DNA of 64,000 bases from Xanthobacteraceae bacterium (GCA_019635635.1 JAHBZB010000002.1:643204-707203); one strand, 5' to 3'; positions 42,405 through 52,190 are shown, counted from the stretch's first letter. Notes: generated by a model not told the origin, from the letters alone. Program-made: numbers and translations.

Positions 42405-42952
42405 GAAGATTTCTGCTTCCGGCGATTGCCGGACTCGTACTCGGCGGCGTCGTGCATATCCTTTCGATCTTCGCTATGCCGCAGCTTGCGCAGAACGACG
42501 CCTTCGCGCGGCTCGCCCGCCTCGGCAACATAAACGAGATCATCCAGCTTCCCGAGCCGACGCCTTTTCAAGCGGTGCTGCCGCGCATGGATCCGGCATT
42601 TGCGTTCGCCACCTGCGTTTACGATCTGTCGCGCGGGCCGCTTTCGATCAGCGTGCCGGCGACGCCCGACCTGACATCCGTCGCATTTTATACGCGTCAG
42701 GGCCGCGTATTCTATTCGCTCAACGACCGCGCGGCGAGCCAGCGCGCGATCGACCTGCAACTGATGACGGCACAGCAGCGCGCGTTGCTGCCGCAGGATT
42801 CCGAGATCACCTCAGCGGACCGGCTCATCATCGAGTCTCCCGGCCTGCACGGCATCGTCTTCATCCGCGCTTTCGTGCGCGAGGAAGGTTCGCGGGAACT
42901 TATTCGTGCGAGGCTGAAGGGCGCGAAATGCGGGCCGCTCGCGGCGCGCTAG
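42401..42952 (+). CDS. DUF1254-domain protein
   Basis: 183 residues from the GTG at 42401, overlapping the DUF1214 stop (GTGA). An N-terminal membrane helix (LLPAIAGLVLGGVVHILSIF) and the DUF1254-like region (DPAFAFATCVYDLSRGPLSI, RLIIESPGLHGIVFIRAF) are seen. It is translated together with the DUF1214 protein and probably works with it at the membrane; the function is unknown. Its end overlaps the convergent lipoprotein gene by 4 bp. Confidence 0.82.
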   Translation: MRRFLLPAIAGLVLGGVVHILSIFAMPQLAQNDAFARLARLGNINEIIQLPEPTPFQAVLPRMDPAFAFATCVYDLSRGPLSISVPATPDLTSVAFYTRQGRVFYSLNDRAASQRAIDLQLMTAQQRALLPQDSEITSADRLIIESPGLHGIVFIRAFVREEGSRELIRARLKGAKCGPLAAR

Positions 42953-43707
42953 TCCTTGAAAAAGATCGGGCCGTTCGCCGCCTGCAACGCGGGCGCATTC
43001 AGAACCGGAATCTGTGCGAGCCGCTCCTCATAAGCGCGCAGCGCGCGCTCTGCATCGACACCAGCGGGCGCCGGCGCTTTGATGAAAAGGCGCTCCAGCG
43101 CATATTTATAGCCGCGCGCACGCTCGCCCAAGCGGCGATAGACCCAGCCGATCAACATCCGGTTTTCGGCGATGCGCGCCATCGCGATCTCGCGTTCTTC
43201 CGGCGTCAATCGTGTCACGGCCGAAAGACTGCGTTCGCGCGCAGTGTCCATTTCCACGACGCGCTGGGCGGCGGCGAAAAACGGCTTGATGCGCAAGCTA
43301 TCGGAGCGAATATCGTCGATCAGGCGCGAATACCGCGCGGTCGCCGAACGATACGGCATGTCGATGATCGTGCTGGCATATTTTTCGATGTCGAACGGCG
43401 GCTCGTTATTCGGCAGCACGCGCGACTGACGCAGGTCGGTGAGCGTCACGAGCCACTTCTGGCGGGTGACCGGCGGCGCGATGATGCCGTAAGCGAGGTC
43501 GCGCAAGGTACGCTCGTCGTCGGTCATCGGTGCGGAAGAAACCGGCTCGCCACGATACTGCGCTGCATAAGCGCCGACCACGGGCAGCACTTCGTCGTGG
43601 AAATAGGACGGCACCGGCCGGTCGAAATCGCCGACACGCGCGCAGGCGGACGCGAGCGCCGCAAGACAAAGCGCCGAAAGAAATCTTATCGAATGTGCGG
43701 GGCGCAC
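42949..43707 (-). CDS. Putative lipoprotein of unknown function
   Basis: 252 residues. The signal sequence ends in a lipobox-like LASAC (FLSALCLAALASACARVG), so the protein is probably lipidated. The rest is mainly helical (RTLRDLAYGIIAPPVTRQKW, RARGYKYALERLFIKAPA). No family is recognised. The GTG start follows immediately after the stop of the upstream small gene (TAGGTG). It may form an operon with the DUF1491 and small basic protein genes. Confidence 0.7.
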   Translation of the reverse strand: MRPAHSIRFLSALCLAALASACARVGDFDRPVPSYFHDEVLPVVGAYAAQYRGEPVSSAPMTDDERTLRDLAYGIIAPPVTRQKWLVTLTDLRQSRVLPNNEPPFDIEKYASTIIDMPYRSATARYSRLIDDIRSDSLRIKPFFAAAQRVVEMDTARERSLSAVTRLTPEEREIAMARIAENRMLIGWVYRRLGERARGYKYALERLFIKAPAPAGVDAERALRAYEERLAQIPVLNAPALQAANGPIFFKD

Positions 43708-43908
43708 CTAGGCCGGACGCTTGGTGCGCCGGCGCTGCCTGCCGCCATTGCGCGTGCGCGGCTTCGACTGCGGTTTCTGCGATTCCTGACCCGCACCGCG
43801 CTCAATGCGAATGACGGGCAGCACAAGAATGGAAGCACCCTCGCCGCCGGTCGCGGAAGGCGGAACGGCCCGCGCCTTTTCCAGCGGAAATCTGACCAAC
43901 AAACCCAT
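43708..43908 (-). CDS. Small basic C-terminal-tailed protein with strong ribosome site
   Basis: 66 residues, MGLLVRFPLEKARAVPPS ... ILVLPVIRIERG with an Arg/Lys-rich tail (RNGGRQRRRTKRP). AAGGAGG lies 6 nt before ATG 43908, which supports a real gene. Its stop abuts the start of the lipoprotein gene. I do not recognise the family. Nucleic-acid binding is possible from the tail. The frame opening at 44187 overlaps DUF1491 and is not used. Confidence 0.6.
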   Translation of the reverse strand: MGLLVRFPLEKARAVPPSATGGEGASILVLPVIRIERGAGQESQKPQSKPRTRNGGRQRRRTKRPA

Positions 43909-44017
43909 TGAAGGCCTCCTTGGGCCAACGCCGGAAGACCCGGCTTTTCCCAAGTAACAATCGGTTAGGGTTAACAGCCTCTTAACGCTGGAAATGTTTG
44001 ACGAATTCGTCTTCCGG

Positions 44018-44365
44018 TCAGGCGGGAGCGAGATTGAGGAAGTTGCGGCCCGCGCGATCCTCGACTTCCACCAGCCATAGATCCGGGTCGAACTTCTGCT
44101 CGCGGGCGATCCGCGTCTCGACATCGGCTTCGGCGACGAAGCCCTGCGGAAAGAACGGCGCGAACAGGTGTTCGACCGGCCGCGCATCGTCGAACGCGGT
44201 CTGCGGCGCGGGGCCGAACAGCGAAGCGGTGCCGTCGAGGCGAGAGATTTTCACGAAAATCGCGCCGGCCTCCTCCGCGCCGCGGCGGCGCACGACGGCA
44301 TAGCTGCCCTCGCCGTTGCAGCGCCGGACATAGGCCGCGACCCAGATTGCACTTTTCAGACGCAC
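44018..44365 (-). CDS. DUF1491-family protein
   Basis: 115 residues. IWVAAYVRRCNGEGSYAVVR, RRGAEEAGAIFVKISRLDG and FDPDLWLVEVEDRAGRNFL match DUF1491, a small alphaproteobacterial family of unknown role. It lies between the peptidoglycan-binding gene and the small basic gene on the same strand, with gaps of 36 and 109 bp. Confidence 0.82.
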   Translation of the reverse strand: MRLKSAIWVAAYVRRCNGEGSYAVVRRRGAEEAGAIFVKISRLDGTASLFGPAPQTAFDDARPVEHLFAPFFPQGFVAEADVETRIAREQKFDPDLWLVEVEDRAGRNFLNLAPA

Positions 44366-44401
44366 GGGCGCGACCCTAGAGCAAAAGCTCGCTTTGGAGA
44401 A

Positions 44402-45139
44402 TCAGTCGATCGGCTGGCCGTTGACCGCGGCGAGTTTCGCAAACAAGTTTTCGGTCATCAGGCCGGTGATCGGCATTTTCCAGTCGCGCTCGAAGCGTTC
44501 GATCGCTTCCTTGGTTTCCGGGCCGAACGTGCCGCTGATGCGAACCGGGCCGTAGCCGAGCCTCGCGAGCGCGCGTTGCAACGACAACACGCGGAGCGAT
44601 TTGCGCTCTCCCTCCCCGTCGATGGAGCCGGTGATGTCGCCCTTGGTGACATCGCCTTTCACCGGCGTGCGCTTGATGAGGTTCAGCAGCGCGTCGCTCG
44701 GCTCAAGCGTATTCTGGCCGTTCTTGCCTTTCTGGAAGTCGCGGATCGCCTGCTCCGTGCGCGGACCCGGCACCCCGTCGACGGCACCGTTGTAATAGCC
44801 GCGCGCCGAGAGCTCGCGCTGAATATTCTGGATCAGGTCGCCTACGTCGCGCGCCGGCGCGTCCGCCGGACGCGGCTGCGGGTTCGGCGCGTTGGCCTGG
44901 ATATCGCGCATGATCAGGCTTTCGAGGCTCGATCGCGGCGTTTCCTGAAAGGCGACCGCATTGACGACAACGGCGAGGCCGGCGGCGGTCAGGATCGCAA
45001 GCGCGACCGTATCGGAAATCCGTCGCGGCAGCAGCGCGCCGAGCAGACGGCGCAACAGCGAGCGGCGCTTCGGCGTGCGGACATAATTATCATCATCGTC
45101 GCGCACGGCGCGACGCGAACTGGAAACGCGCTTAGGCAC
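44402..45139 (-). CDS. Membrane-anchored protein with two peptidoglycan-binding domains
   Basis: 245 residues. A basic N-terminus and one membrane helix (TVALAILTAAGLAVVVNAVAF, given here as TVALAILTAAGLAVVVNA) precede two PG_binding_1 repeats: IQRELSARGYYNGAVDGVPG with AIRDFQKG, and LQRALARLGYGPVRISGTFG with AIERFERDW. It should sit in the inner membrane and bind cell wall in the periplasm. The start overlaps the end of the PAS kinase by 8 bp, so the two are translated together. Confidence 0.85.
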   Translation of the reverse strand: MPKRVSSSRRAVRDDDDNYVRTPKRRSLLRRLLGALLPRRISDTVALAILTAAGLAVVVNAVAFQETPRSSLESLIMRDIQANAPNPQPRPADAPARDVGDLIQNIQRELSARGYYNGAVDGVPGPRTEQAIRDFQKGKNGQNTLEPSDALLNLIKRTPVKGDVTKGDITGSIDGEGERKSLRVLSLQRALARLGYGPVRISGTFGPETKEAIERFERDWKMPITGLMTENLFAKLAAVNGQPID

Positions 45140-47006
45140 TTTTTCTTACCTTCGGTTCATCGCGGCCGGACGGTGCCGGACGGCGGGGAAATTTTGCAAT
45201 GGGATTGTTCAGCGCGGCCTTCATGCCTTCCTGACAATCGAGCGGCAAACGAACGATCACTTTCGTCCCCTGACGCATGCGGCTTTCGATCTCGACCGAG
45301 CCGCCATGCAGCTTGACGAGACCCATCACCACGGAGAGGCCTAGCCCGGTGCCTTCGTACATGCGGTCATAGGTCGAGCGGCCCTGAAAGAACGGATCGC
45401 CGAGGCGGTCCATATCCTCTTCGGGGATGCCGACACCCGTGTCGGACACGATCAACTCGATCTGGTTCGCAGCCGCGCCGACGGAAATATCGACCTTGCC
45501 GCCCTCGCCGGTGAACTTGATCGCGTTCGAAACGAGATTGATCACGACCTGGCGCAAGGCGCGCGGATCAGCGTTAATCTCGGGCAGATCGGCCGCAATA
45601 TCGGCAAAGAGCTGGATGCCCGCCTGCTCGGCACGCAGCGACATCATGTTGCGGCAGCTTTCGATCAGCGGCTTCACGGCGAACGGCTCGGTCACGATCT
45701 CGAAATGCCCCGCCTCGATGCGGGACATATCGAGGATGCCGTTCACGACAGCGAGCAGATGCTCACCGGAATCCCGGATCAGGCGGGCGCAGTCCTGCCG
45801 GCGGGCGGCGTCGAGCTTCATTTCGTCTTCGCGCGCCAGCATTTCCGAGAAGCCGATAATGGCGTTCAGCGGGGTGCGCAGTTCGTGGCTGACGGTCGCA
45901 AGGAACTTGCTCTTGGCCTCGTTCGTGCGTTCGGCTTCGGCGCGCGCATGTTCGATCGCAAGCGCATCGGCCTTGCGGGCCGAAATGTCGCGGAAGACCG
46001 AGACCACCTGGCGCGGATTATTGTCTTCGTCGTGGCGTTCGCTGCCCGCTTCGATCGCATGGCTGCGCATTTCGACCCAGATAAATTCAGGCGCGCCGCG
46101 ATACGCCGCAACGCGCGGCTCGCGTTGCAGGCGAAATTCCAGCGACGCCGGAATTGCGCCGCGAGCGGCATCCGAAATCGCGGTGAGGAACGCCGGACGA
46201 TCCGCAAGATGAACGCGCTCGAACAGGCGGTGACCGAGAAGTTCCGAAACAGGCACGCCGGTAAGCTGCTCGGCGGCAGGCGAAATGAACGTGATCGCGC
46301 CGTCGCGGCCGTGGCGCGCAATCACGTCGGACATGTTCTGTGCGAGCAACCGGTAGCGCGCCTCGCTGAGTTCTTTGGCCACTTGCCCGGCGCGGACGAA
46401 AGCACTGTTTGAGAGCGCAAGGCCGCCCGCATAGATCGCGGCGGAGGCAGCGCCCGCAATCATCGACCACGCAGGCGCAAAGTCGATGGAAACCGGATAG
46501 GGCACCGCGAGCCAGAGCGCGGCGGCGGTAAGCAGCGCAATCGCGATCGTGGAAACGATAAGACGGCGCGAGGCGGACAGCGAAGCTTCGAGCGCGATTA
46601 CAACGATCCACGGCACTACGAAGGAAGCGATGCCGCCGGTGATGGCGCCGATCATGGCGACCAGGAGCGCGAGCGAGCACGCCGACAACAGATGCGCGCG
46701 TTCGTAGTGCCCGGTTTTCGAGAGATACCAGACGAGCAGGAGCGGCGTCAGCGTCCAGCACAGCGCGATCACTTCGACCGCGGTCGGGACACCACGCCAG
46801 GCGAGATAAATCGGGAAAATCGCGAGCGCGACGAGACCGACGAACAGCCGGGTCGCGAAGAATGCGCGGTGACGCGCGGCGAGCAGCGAATCCTGGCGCG
46901 CGCTCGCATGAACCAGTGCGTCGAGATAAGCCCGGATGGGCGCGAAACTTGAACTACGCAACTTTACTGCGGCGCATGTTGCTCGAGGTTGCGCGCCGTC
47001 CCTCAC
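45132..47006 (-). CDS. Polytopic membrane PAS sensor histidine kinase
   Basis: 624 residues. The N-terminal ~210 residues hold five or six membrane helices (LFVGLVALAIFPIYLAW, LLSACSLALLVAMIGAITGG, VVPWIVVIALEASL). A PAS/PAC sensor follows (GRDGAITFISPAAEQLTGVP), then HisKA ([20 protein letters not shown]) and HATPase_c (NLVSNAIKFTGEGG, DTGVGIPEEDMDRLGDPF, GTGLGLSVVMGL). It is a PleC/DivJ-like core without an adjacent regulator. The GTG at 47006 is the furthest start; TTG 46961 is a possible alternative. It is co-translated with the peptidoglycan-binding protein gene. Confidence 0.85.
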   Translation of the reverse strand: MRDGAQPRATCAAVKLRSSSFAPIRAYLDALVHASARQDSLLAARHRAFFATRLFVGLVALAIFPIYLAWRGVPTAVEVIALCWTLTPLLLVWYLSKTGHYERAHLLSACSLALLVAMIGAITGGIASFVVPWIVVIALEASLSASRRLIVSTIAIALLTAAALWLAVPYPVSIDFAPAWSMIAGAASAAIYAGGLALSNSAFVRAGQVAKELSEARYRLLAQNMSDVIARHGRDGAITFISPAAEQLTGVPVSELLGHRLFERVHLADRPAFLTAISDAARGAIPASLEFRLQREPRVAAYRGAPEFIWVEMRSHAIEAGSERHDEDNNPRQVVSVFRDISARKADALAIEHARAEAERTNEAKSKFLATVSHELRTPLNAIIGFSEMLAREDEMKLDAARRQDCARLIRDSGEHLLAVVNGILDMSRIEAGHFEIVTEPFAVKPLIESCRNMMSLRAEQAGIQLFADIAADLPEINADPRALRQVVINLVSNAIKFTGEGGKVDISVGAAANQIELIVSDTGVGIPEEDMDRLGDPFFQGRSTYDRMYEGTGLGLSVVMGLVKLHGGSVEIESRMRQGTKVIVRLPLDCQEGMKAALNNPIAKFPRRPAPSGRDEPKVRKSA

Positions 47007-47343
47007 CTGTTGGCGCAGACTCTAAAAGTGGCCGCTTAAGCGAACCCTAAATTCCTACCGCCGCGGGGCCGGCACTCCGGTCGGAACCCCTTATTTGGCA
47101 GGACTTTTGGCGGCTTCGGACGGCATGGTGAACGATCGGTTTCCGGCCCGGATTTTCGTTCTCTTCTTGTCCCGAATTTGAAGAAATCGTTGCCGCGCCT
47201 GGCCGCGAATAGTTTCGAAACCATCTCCGGAATTTCTCCGATTCGATGCTAATCTTCGTCGAAGGCCGAACGGTTCTTTGAAAGCTCCGGGTCTAAGGTC
47301 CGGTATGACGCGGCAGATAAGCCGCGCGAGGACTACAGGCGTC
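47007..47343. promoter_or_regulatory. 337-bp divergent intergenic region, no gene seen
   Basis: This gap separates the divergent PAS kinase (minus) and DUF5330 (plus) genes. Frames in it lack plausible starts and codon bias. It presumably holds both promoters; no clear -35/-10 or hairpin stood out apart from a short GCGGC...GCCGC pair near 47311-47327. Confidence 0.4.
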
Positions 47344-47745
47344 ATGTTCTTTCTGGTTCGGGTAGCCTTCTGGCTTTCCATCGTCGTGCTGCTGCTTCCG
47401 GCCGGGCCGAAATCGGACCCGAACGCGCCGGCGGTCAGCACGTTCGAAGCGATCGGCGCGGCACAGGCCGCGATCAAGGATGCGCGCGGCTTCTGTGCCC
47501 GCGAGCCGGAAGCCTGTGCGGTTGGCGCGCAGGCGCTTCATACCTTCGGCCAGAAGGCGCAGAACGGCGCGAAGATGCTTTACGAGTTCCTGTCCTCGAA
47601 TGCCGACAAGCAGGACGGGCCGACCGGCTCGACGCCGCGGCCGGGCCGCGACACGCTCACGGCCGACGACCGCGAAATGCCGTGGCTCGCGCCTTCGCCA
47701 CAAAAGACGGCGAACCCCCAGCAGCCGTCGCGCCGCGCGGGATAA
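47344..47745 (+). CDS. DUF5330-family membrane-anchored protein
   Basis: 133 residues from ATG 47344. The N-terminal anchor MFFLVRVAFWLSIVVLLLP and the segment ARGFCAREPEACAVGAQALH with two Cys are typical of DUF5330. The rest is a proline-rich, probably disordered periplasmic tail. The function is unknown. The gene precedes sufE with a 46-bp gap. Confidence 0.78.
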   Translation: MFFLVRVAFWLSIVVLLLPAGPKSDPNAPAVSTFEAIGAAQAAIKDARGFCAREPEACAVGAQALHTFGQKAQNGAKMLYEFLSSNADKQDGPTGSTPRPGRDTLTADDREMPWLAPSPQKTANPQQPSRRAG

Positions 47746-47791
47746 TTTTCCACGAATTGTGCCTTTCGCGCGTGCCGCCTATATCAAGGGC

Positions 47792-48202
47792 ATGAACGAA
47801 CGCATCGAAAGAATCATCGAGGATTTCGAGCTCCTCGATAGCTGGGACGACCGCTATCGCTACGTGATCGAGCTCGGCCGCAAGCTGCCGGAACTGCCGG
47901 CCGCCGATCATGTGGATGCGAATAAGGTGCAGGGCTGCGCGAGCCAGGTGTGGCTTACGAGCGCGCGCAAGGATGGCGCCATCGAATTTCAGGGCGACAG
48001 CGACGCGCATATTGTCAAGGGACTGATCGCCATTCTGTTTGCGCTTTATTCCGGCGAGAGTCCGAAGACCATTCTGGAAACCGACGCGAACGCGGTGTTC
48101 AACCAGCTCGGGCTCGGCGAGCACCTGACGCCGCAGCGCTCGAACGGCTTCCGTTCGATGGTCGAGCGCATGAAGCGCGACGCGCAAGCAGCCCTCGGGT
48201 AG
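47792..48202 (+). CDS. sufE: Cysteine desulfuration protein SufE
   Basis: 136 residues, normal for SufE. ERIIEDFELLDSWDDRYRYV is the family signature and the sulfur-acceptor Cys lies in VQGCASQVWL. It takes sulfur from SufS for Fe-S cluster building in the cytoplasm. ATG 47792 was chosen because homology starts there; the longer frame from 47480 is DUF5330 out of frame. It overlaps nothing downstream; the DUF6456 gene converges with a 0-bp gap. Confidence 0.94.
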   Translation: MNERIERIIEDFELLDSWDDRYRYVIELGRKLPELPAADHVDANKVQGCASQVWLTSARKDGAIEFQGDSDAHIVKGLIAILFALYSGESPKTILETDANAVFNQLGLGEHLTPQRSNGFRSMVERMKRDAQAALG

Positions 48203-48787
48203 CTAGTCGCGGTAGGCGTCCATCGTCGGCCGCGCATCCTCCGCCTGCCAGCTTCGTAACGGTGAGCGCTTGCCGGTGATCTTCGCCGCCAGACCGTAAT
48301 GGCGCGCGAGACGGTCGAGCGCGAGACCGAGCACGATCTTCGACGTACGCCGCGGCCAGCCGCGTTCGTGCTCGACGGTTTCGAGACCTTTCAGGAAACA
48401 ACAAACGTCGAGCAGCAGCCCGGAAAACTCCGGGCCGACGGCGTCGAGCGCGAGGTTCAGGCGCTCCTTCGCGGCGATCACCAGATCGGAAAAATGCGCG
48501 CCGCTATCGCCGCCGCCACGGCGGCTATGGGCGACCGGCGACGAGAAATTCGCACCGACGCGCGGGGTCATCGCGGCGCGGGTGAAGTCCGCGCGCAACC
48601 GCTCGCCGGCTGCGAATTGCGCGGCGTCGATCATCGGCCTGCCGCCCGCATCCTTGCGGCGTGCGAGCCACGCGAGCGGGCTCTCGGATTCGTTGACGAG
48701 CAATGCGTCGGGTGCGATCCGCGCATCGTCTTTCTTGACGCGCGAAACACCGTGCTGCGCGATAAAATCCTGCTTTTCTTTTTTCAT
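48203..48787 (-). CDS. DUF6456-domain protein
   Basis: 194 residues. The C-terminal half (LLLDVCCFLKGLETVEHERG, WPRRTSKIVLGLALDRLARH) matches the DUF6456 family found in Rhizobiales. The start overlaps the end of the HTH gene by 4 bp, so the pair is translated together. It ends exactly against the convergent sufE stop. A regulatory or replication-linked role would be guesswork. Confidence 0.78.
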   Translation of the reverse strand: MKKEKQDFIAQHGVSRVKKDDARIAPDALLVNESESPLAWLARRKDAGGRPMIDAAQFAAGERLRADFTRAAMTPRVGANFSSPVAHSRRGGGDSGAHFSDLVIAAKERLNLALDAVGPEFSGLLLDVCCFLKGLETVEHERGWPRRTSKIVLGLALDRLARHYGLAAKITGKRSPLRSWQAEDARPTMDAYRD

Positions 48788-49131
48788 CGCGCGGCTCCGC
48801 AGATCGCGCGCAGCAGATCCTCGAGTTCGGAGAGTTCAGCGTCGAACTTCCGGTCGTCGCGGCGGTCTTCGATCAGGCGGCAGGCATGCGCCGCGGTGGT
48901 GCGGTCGCGGCCGAAATATTCGGCGACCTTGGTGAGCGGCAATCCAGCAGTGGTATGAGCGAGGTACATGCCGATCTGCCGCGCGGTCGAAACGCGGCGC
49001 GAGGAGCGGCGGTGCGAGACCACTTCGGACGCCGCAACACCCGACGTGCTCGCAGCCAACCGCGCCGCCAACGCGCAGGCGACTTCCACCGATACCGACA
49101 CCTTTCGTGCCGACCACAATAACGCATGCAT
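48784..49131 (-). CDS. Helix-turn-helix protein resembling DnaA domain IV
   Basis: 115 residues. STARQIGMYLAHTTAGLPLT and VAEYFGRDRTTAAHACRLIE closely follow the DNA-binding domain IV of DnaA (compare RQIAMYLxRxxTxxSLxEIG and the DHTTVxHA motif), without the ATPase domains. GGGAGAG precedes the ATG. It may bind DnaA-box-like DNA as a regulator. It forms a two-gene unit with DUF6456. Confidence 0.8.
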   Translation of the reverse strand: MHALLWSARKVSVSVEVACALAARLAASTSGVAASEVVSHRRSSRRVSTARQIGMYLAHTTAGLPLTKVAEYFGRDRTTAAHACRLIEDRRDDRKFDAELSELEDLLRAICGAAR

Positions 49132-49639
49132 TCCGCCGCTCTCCCTGACTAGGAATATATCCTTATCATAGGGATTGCGGCCGGAGCGGGGAAATCCCGA
49201 TTCCGGACAAGGCGCGGGGGAAGAAAATTCGCCCGCAGCGCAAAGAGCTTAGCCGGATTCCGTGCGTCCTGTGGATAGGAATTTATCCCCGCCCCGGCGG
49301 GAGGCAGCAAATTCGGCGGATTCAGAAGGAATCCCGCTCATGCCTTTTCGCAAGCCTCCCATTCTCGTTCGCGGGCCGGAATATGCCGCGATCCGCGCGT
49401 TCCGAACCGAAACACGCGAGGAAATGCTGGCCCGGCAGAAACTCTTTCTCGGGGCCGGCCTTTCCGGACAGGAGGCGCGTTTCCTGCGGGCGTTGCGCGA
49501 GGAACGCCGGTCCGCAGGCTCGCCGGGCTACGATCTCGCGCGGCATTTCGCGCTCGCGCGCTTGTGTAACGCCCGCACCTTGCGAGGTCCCAGAGCGAAG
49601 CATAATTCTGTGCAGGAAACCCGCACCCGGAGACGAAAG
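49132..49639. promoter_or_regulatory. 508-bp divergent intergenic region with AT-rich promoter-like tract and an open frame
   Basis: Near 49150-49175 is the only strongly AT-rich tract here (GGAATATATCCTTATCATAG), a likely promoter for the HTH gene on the minus strand. From ATG 49340, with AAGGAA about 8 nt upstream, a frame runs without a stop into msrB. It encodes about 100 codons ([40 protein letters not shown]) with fairly GC-biased third positions. I know no homologue, so it may be a leader, a decayed gene or an N-terminal extension of MsrB. Confidence 0.4.
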
Positions 49640-50068
49640 ATGGCCGATACCGCGAGCCGCCCGAAGGTCATGAAATCCGATGCCGAGTGGCAAAAGGAAC
49701 TGACCCCGGAGCAATATTATATCACCCGCAAGCACGGCACCGAACCAGCGTGGACGGGGCCGTATCTGAACGAAAAGAGCAAAGGCGTTTACAACTGCGT
49801 CGCCTGCGGCGCGCCGCTGTTTTCCTCCGAAACCAAATACGATTCCGGCTCCGGCTGGCCGAGCTTCTACCAGCCGATCGAGAACGGAGCGGTCTCGGAA
49901 CACTCCGACAACTCGTTTCTCATGCGCCGCACCGAAATCCGCTGCGCCTCTTGCGAGGCGCATCTTGGCCACGTATTTCCGGATGGACCCAATCCAACCG
50001 GGCAGCGCTACTGCATGAACGGTCATGCGTTGAAGCTGCAAAAGGCCGATGAACAAGACAAGAAATAG
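49640..50068 (+). CDS. msrB: Peptide-methionine (R)-S-oxide reductase MsrB
   Basis: 142 residues from ATG 49640. Zinc-binding Cys pairs are in [10 protein letters not shown] and [11 protein letters not shown]. The catalytic Cys is in [10 protein letters not shown], and [11 protein letters not shown] is the family signature. The enzyme repairs oxidised methionine in proteins. The frame is open upstream to 49340, but this start matches the family. It overlaps the oligopeptidase gene by 20 bp, so they may share an mRNA. Confidence 0.94.
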   Translation: MADTASRPKVMKSDAEWQKELTPEQYYITRKHGTEPAWTGPYLNEKSKGVYNCVACGAPLFSSETKYDSGSGWPSFYQPIENGAVSEHSDNSFLMRRTEIRCASCEAHLGHVFPDGPNPTGQRYCMNGHALKLQKADEQDKK

Positions 50069-52190
50069 CGAAAGCTGGAACCTCGAAAGCCTGGGCAAAA
50101 CGCCGTCAGCCCGGAAAATTCCGTCACAACAGATCGTCCACGGGCTCACGCTCGTGGACGATTTTGCTTGGCTGCGCGATCCGAAGTGGCAGGAAGTGTT
50201 CCGCGACACTTCCATTTTGCAGCCGGACATCCGTGACTACCTGGAAGCCGAGAACGCTTACACCGAGAAGGCTTTCGCACCTTATGAGGCGTTGAAGAAA
50301 AAACTGATCGCGGAAATGCGCGGACGCATCAAGGAAGACGATTCCTCGGTGCCGTCGCGCGACGGTCCGTTCGCTTACTTCTCGCGTTACCGCGAAGGCG
50401 GCCAGCACCCGCTGGCGTGCCGCGAGCCAGCCTCCGGCGGCGCGGAAGAGATCATGCTCGACGGCGACGCGCTCGCCGAAGGCAAAGCCTATTTCTCGCT
50501 TGGCGGCGTGTCACATTCGCCGGATCACAAGCTGATTGCCTGGAGCTCCGACGACAAGGGCTCGGAGCTTTACAGTGTGCGCGTGCGCGAGCTTGCCTCC
50601 GGCAAGGATCGCGCCGACCTCGTTACAGACGTGGGCGGCAGTACCGTCTGGTTAGAAGACGCCAGCGGCTTTTATTATGTGAAGCTCGATGCCGAACACC
50701 GTCCGTCGCGCGTCTATCTGCACCGGCTCGGAAAAGACACCAAAGACGACGAACTCGTTTACGAAGAAGCCGACAAAGGCTTTTTCGTCAGCATCGGCGA
50801 GTTGCAGGCCAACCGCTTCGCGACGATCTCGACCGGCGATCACGATACATCCGAAGTCCATCTGCTCGACCTGAAAAATCCATCCGCAAAGCCGCGATTG
50901 ATCGAAAAGCGCACCGCCGGGCTTCGCTACGAAGTCGAACACCATCCTTCGTTCAACGGCGAGGAAGTGCTGATCGTCCTGACGAACGCCGACGGCGCTG
51001 AGGACTTCAAAATCTCGACAACGCCGCTTGCCAATCCCGGCCGCGCAAACTGGCGCGACCTGATTGCGCATCAGGCTGGCACGCTTATTCTCGACAGCTG
51101 CATCTTCAAAAGCTGGATGACGCGGCTCGAGCGCCATGAAGGATTGCCGCGCATCATCGTGCGCGAAATCGCAAGCGGAAACGAGCACACCATCGCCTTC
51201 AAGGAAGAAGCCTATTCGCTCGGCTCGTCCACCGGATTCGAATTCGACACCGACAACCTGCGCTTCAGCTATTCGTCCATGACCACGCCGGGCGAGGTCT
51301 GGGACTACGACATGCGCACGCGCGAGCGCGTGATGCGCAAGCGGCAGGAAGTGCCTTCGGGTCACAATCCGGACGACTACGTCACGCGGCGAATTTTCGC
51401 GAAAGCAAGAGACGGCGCGGTCGTCCCGATCTCGCTCCTGCATCACAAGAACACGAAGATAGACGGCAGCGCGCCCTGCCTGCTTTACGGCTATGGCTCT
51501 TACGGCATCGCGATGCCCGCGAGCTTTTCGACCTCGCGGCTTTCGCTCGCCGACCGCGGATTCGTCTTCGCCATCGCGCATATCCGCGGCGGCACCGACA
51601 AGGGGTGGCGCTGGTATCTCGACGGCAAGATGGAGAAGAAGGAAAACACCTTCACCGACTTTATCGCCTGCGGCGAGCATCTGATCACTGAGAAATTCGC
51701 AAGCGCCGACCGCATCGTCGCGCAGGGTGGCTCGGCCGGCGGCATGCTGATGGGTGCGGTCGCGAACCTCAAGCCGGAGCTTTTCGCCGGTATCATCGCC
51801 GAGGTGCCGTTTGTCGATGTCATCAATACCATGCTCGACGGCACGCTGCCGCTGACGCCGCCGGAATGGCCCGAGTGGGGCAACCCGGCCACCGACAAGG
51901 CCGTGCTCGAGCGCATGTTGCGCTATTCGCCTTATGACAATGTCGCCGCGAAAAACTATCCGGCGATGCTCGTGCTCGCAGGCCTTACCGACCCGCGCGT
52001 TACCTATTGGGAACCGGCGAAGTGGGTCGCGAAGCTGCGCTCGCTCAACACCGGGAAAAATCCGATCTTTCTCAAGACCAACATGGATGCGGGCCACGGC
52101 GGCGCGGCGGGCCGCTTCGACCGGCTCGACGAAGTCGCGCTCGCTTATGTGTTCGCGATCGTGACCGCAGGCGCGGATGCCGGCGCATGA
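50049..52190 (+). CDS. ptrB: S9-family oligopeptidase (oligopeptidase B-like)
   Basis: 713 residues. A seven-bladed beta-propeller (about 80-430) and an alpha/beta hydrolase domain with catalytic Ser in [13 protein letters not shown], Asp in [14 protein letters not shown] and His in [24 protein letters not shown] forms the oxyanion region. It cleaves short peptides after basic residues (if PtrB) or proline. Its start lies inside the end of msrB and its stop overlaps the transporter ATG. Oligopeptidase B is preferred from the PEWPEWGNP region, but the subtype is not certain. Confidence 0.9.
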   Translation: MNKTRNSESWNLESLGKTPSARKIPSQQIVHGLTLVDDFAWLRDPKWQEVFRDTSILQPDIRDYLEAENAYTEKAFAPYEALKKKLIAEMRGRIKEDDSSVPSRDGPFAYFSRYREGGQHPLACREPASGGAEEIMLDGDALAEGKAYFSLGGVSHSPDHKLIAWSSDDKGSELYSVRVRELASGKDRADLVTDVGGSTVWLEDASGFYYVKLDAEHRPSRVYLHRLGKDTKDDELVYEEADKGFFVSIGELQANRFATISTGDHDTSEVHLLDLKNPSAKPRLIEKRTAGLRYEVEHHPSFNGEEVLIVLTNADGAEDFKISTTPLANPGRANWRDLIAHQAGTLILDSCIFKSWMTRLERHEGLPRIIVREIASGNEHTIAFKEEAYSLGSSTGFEFDTDNLRFSYSSMTTPGEVWDYDMRTRERVMRKRQEVPSGHNPDDYVTRRIFAKARDGAVVPISLLHHKNTKIDGSAPCLLYGYGSYGIAMPASFSTSRLSLADRGFVFAIAHIRGGTDKGWRWYLDGKMEKKENTFTDFIACGEHLITEKFASADRIVAQGGSAGGMLMGAVANLKPELFAGIIAEVPFVDVINTMLDGTLPLTPPEWPEWGNPATDKAVLERMLRYSPYDNVAAKNYPAMLVLAGLTDPRVTYWEPAKWVAKLRSLNTGKNPIFLKTNMDAGHGGAAGRFDRLDEVALAYVFAIVTAGADAGA

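Noticed and set aside
43708-44187. 159-residue protein
   Set aside because: The upstream part overlaps DUF1491 out of frame; the strong AAGGAGG site supports ATG 43908.
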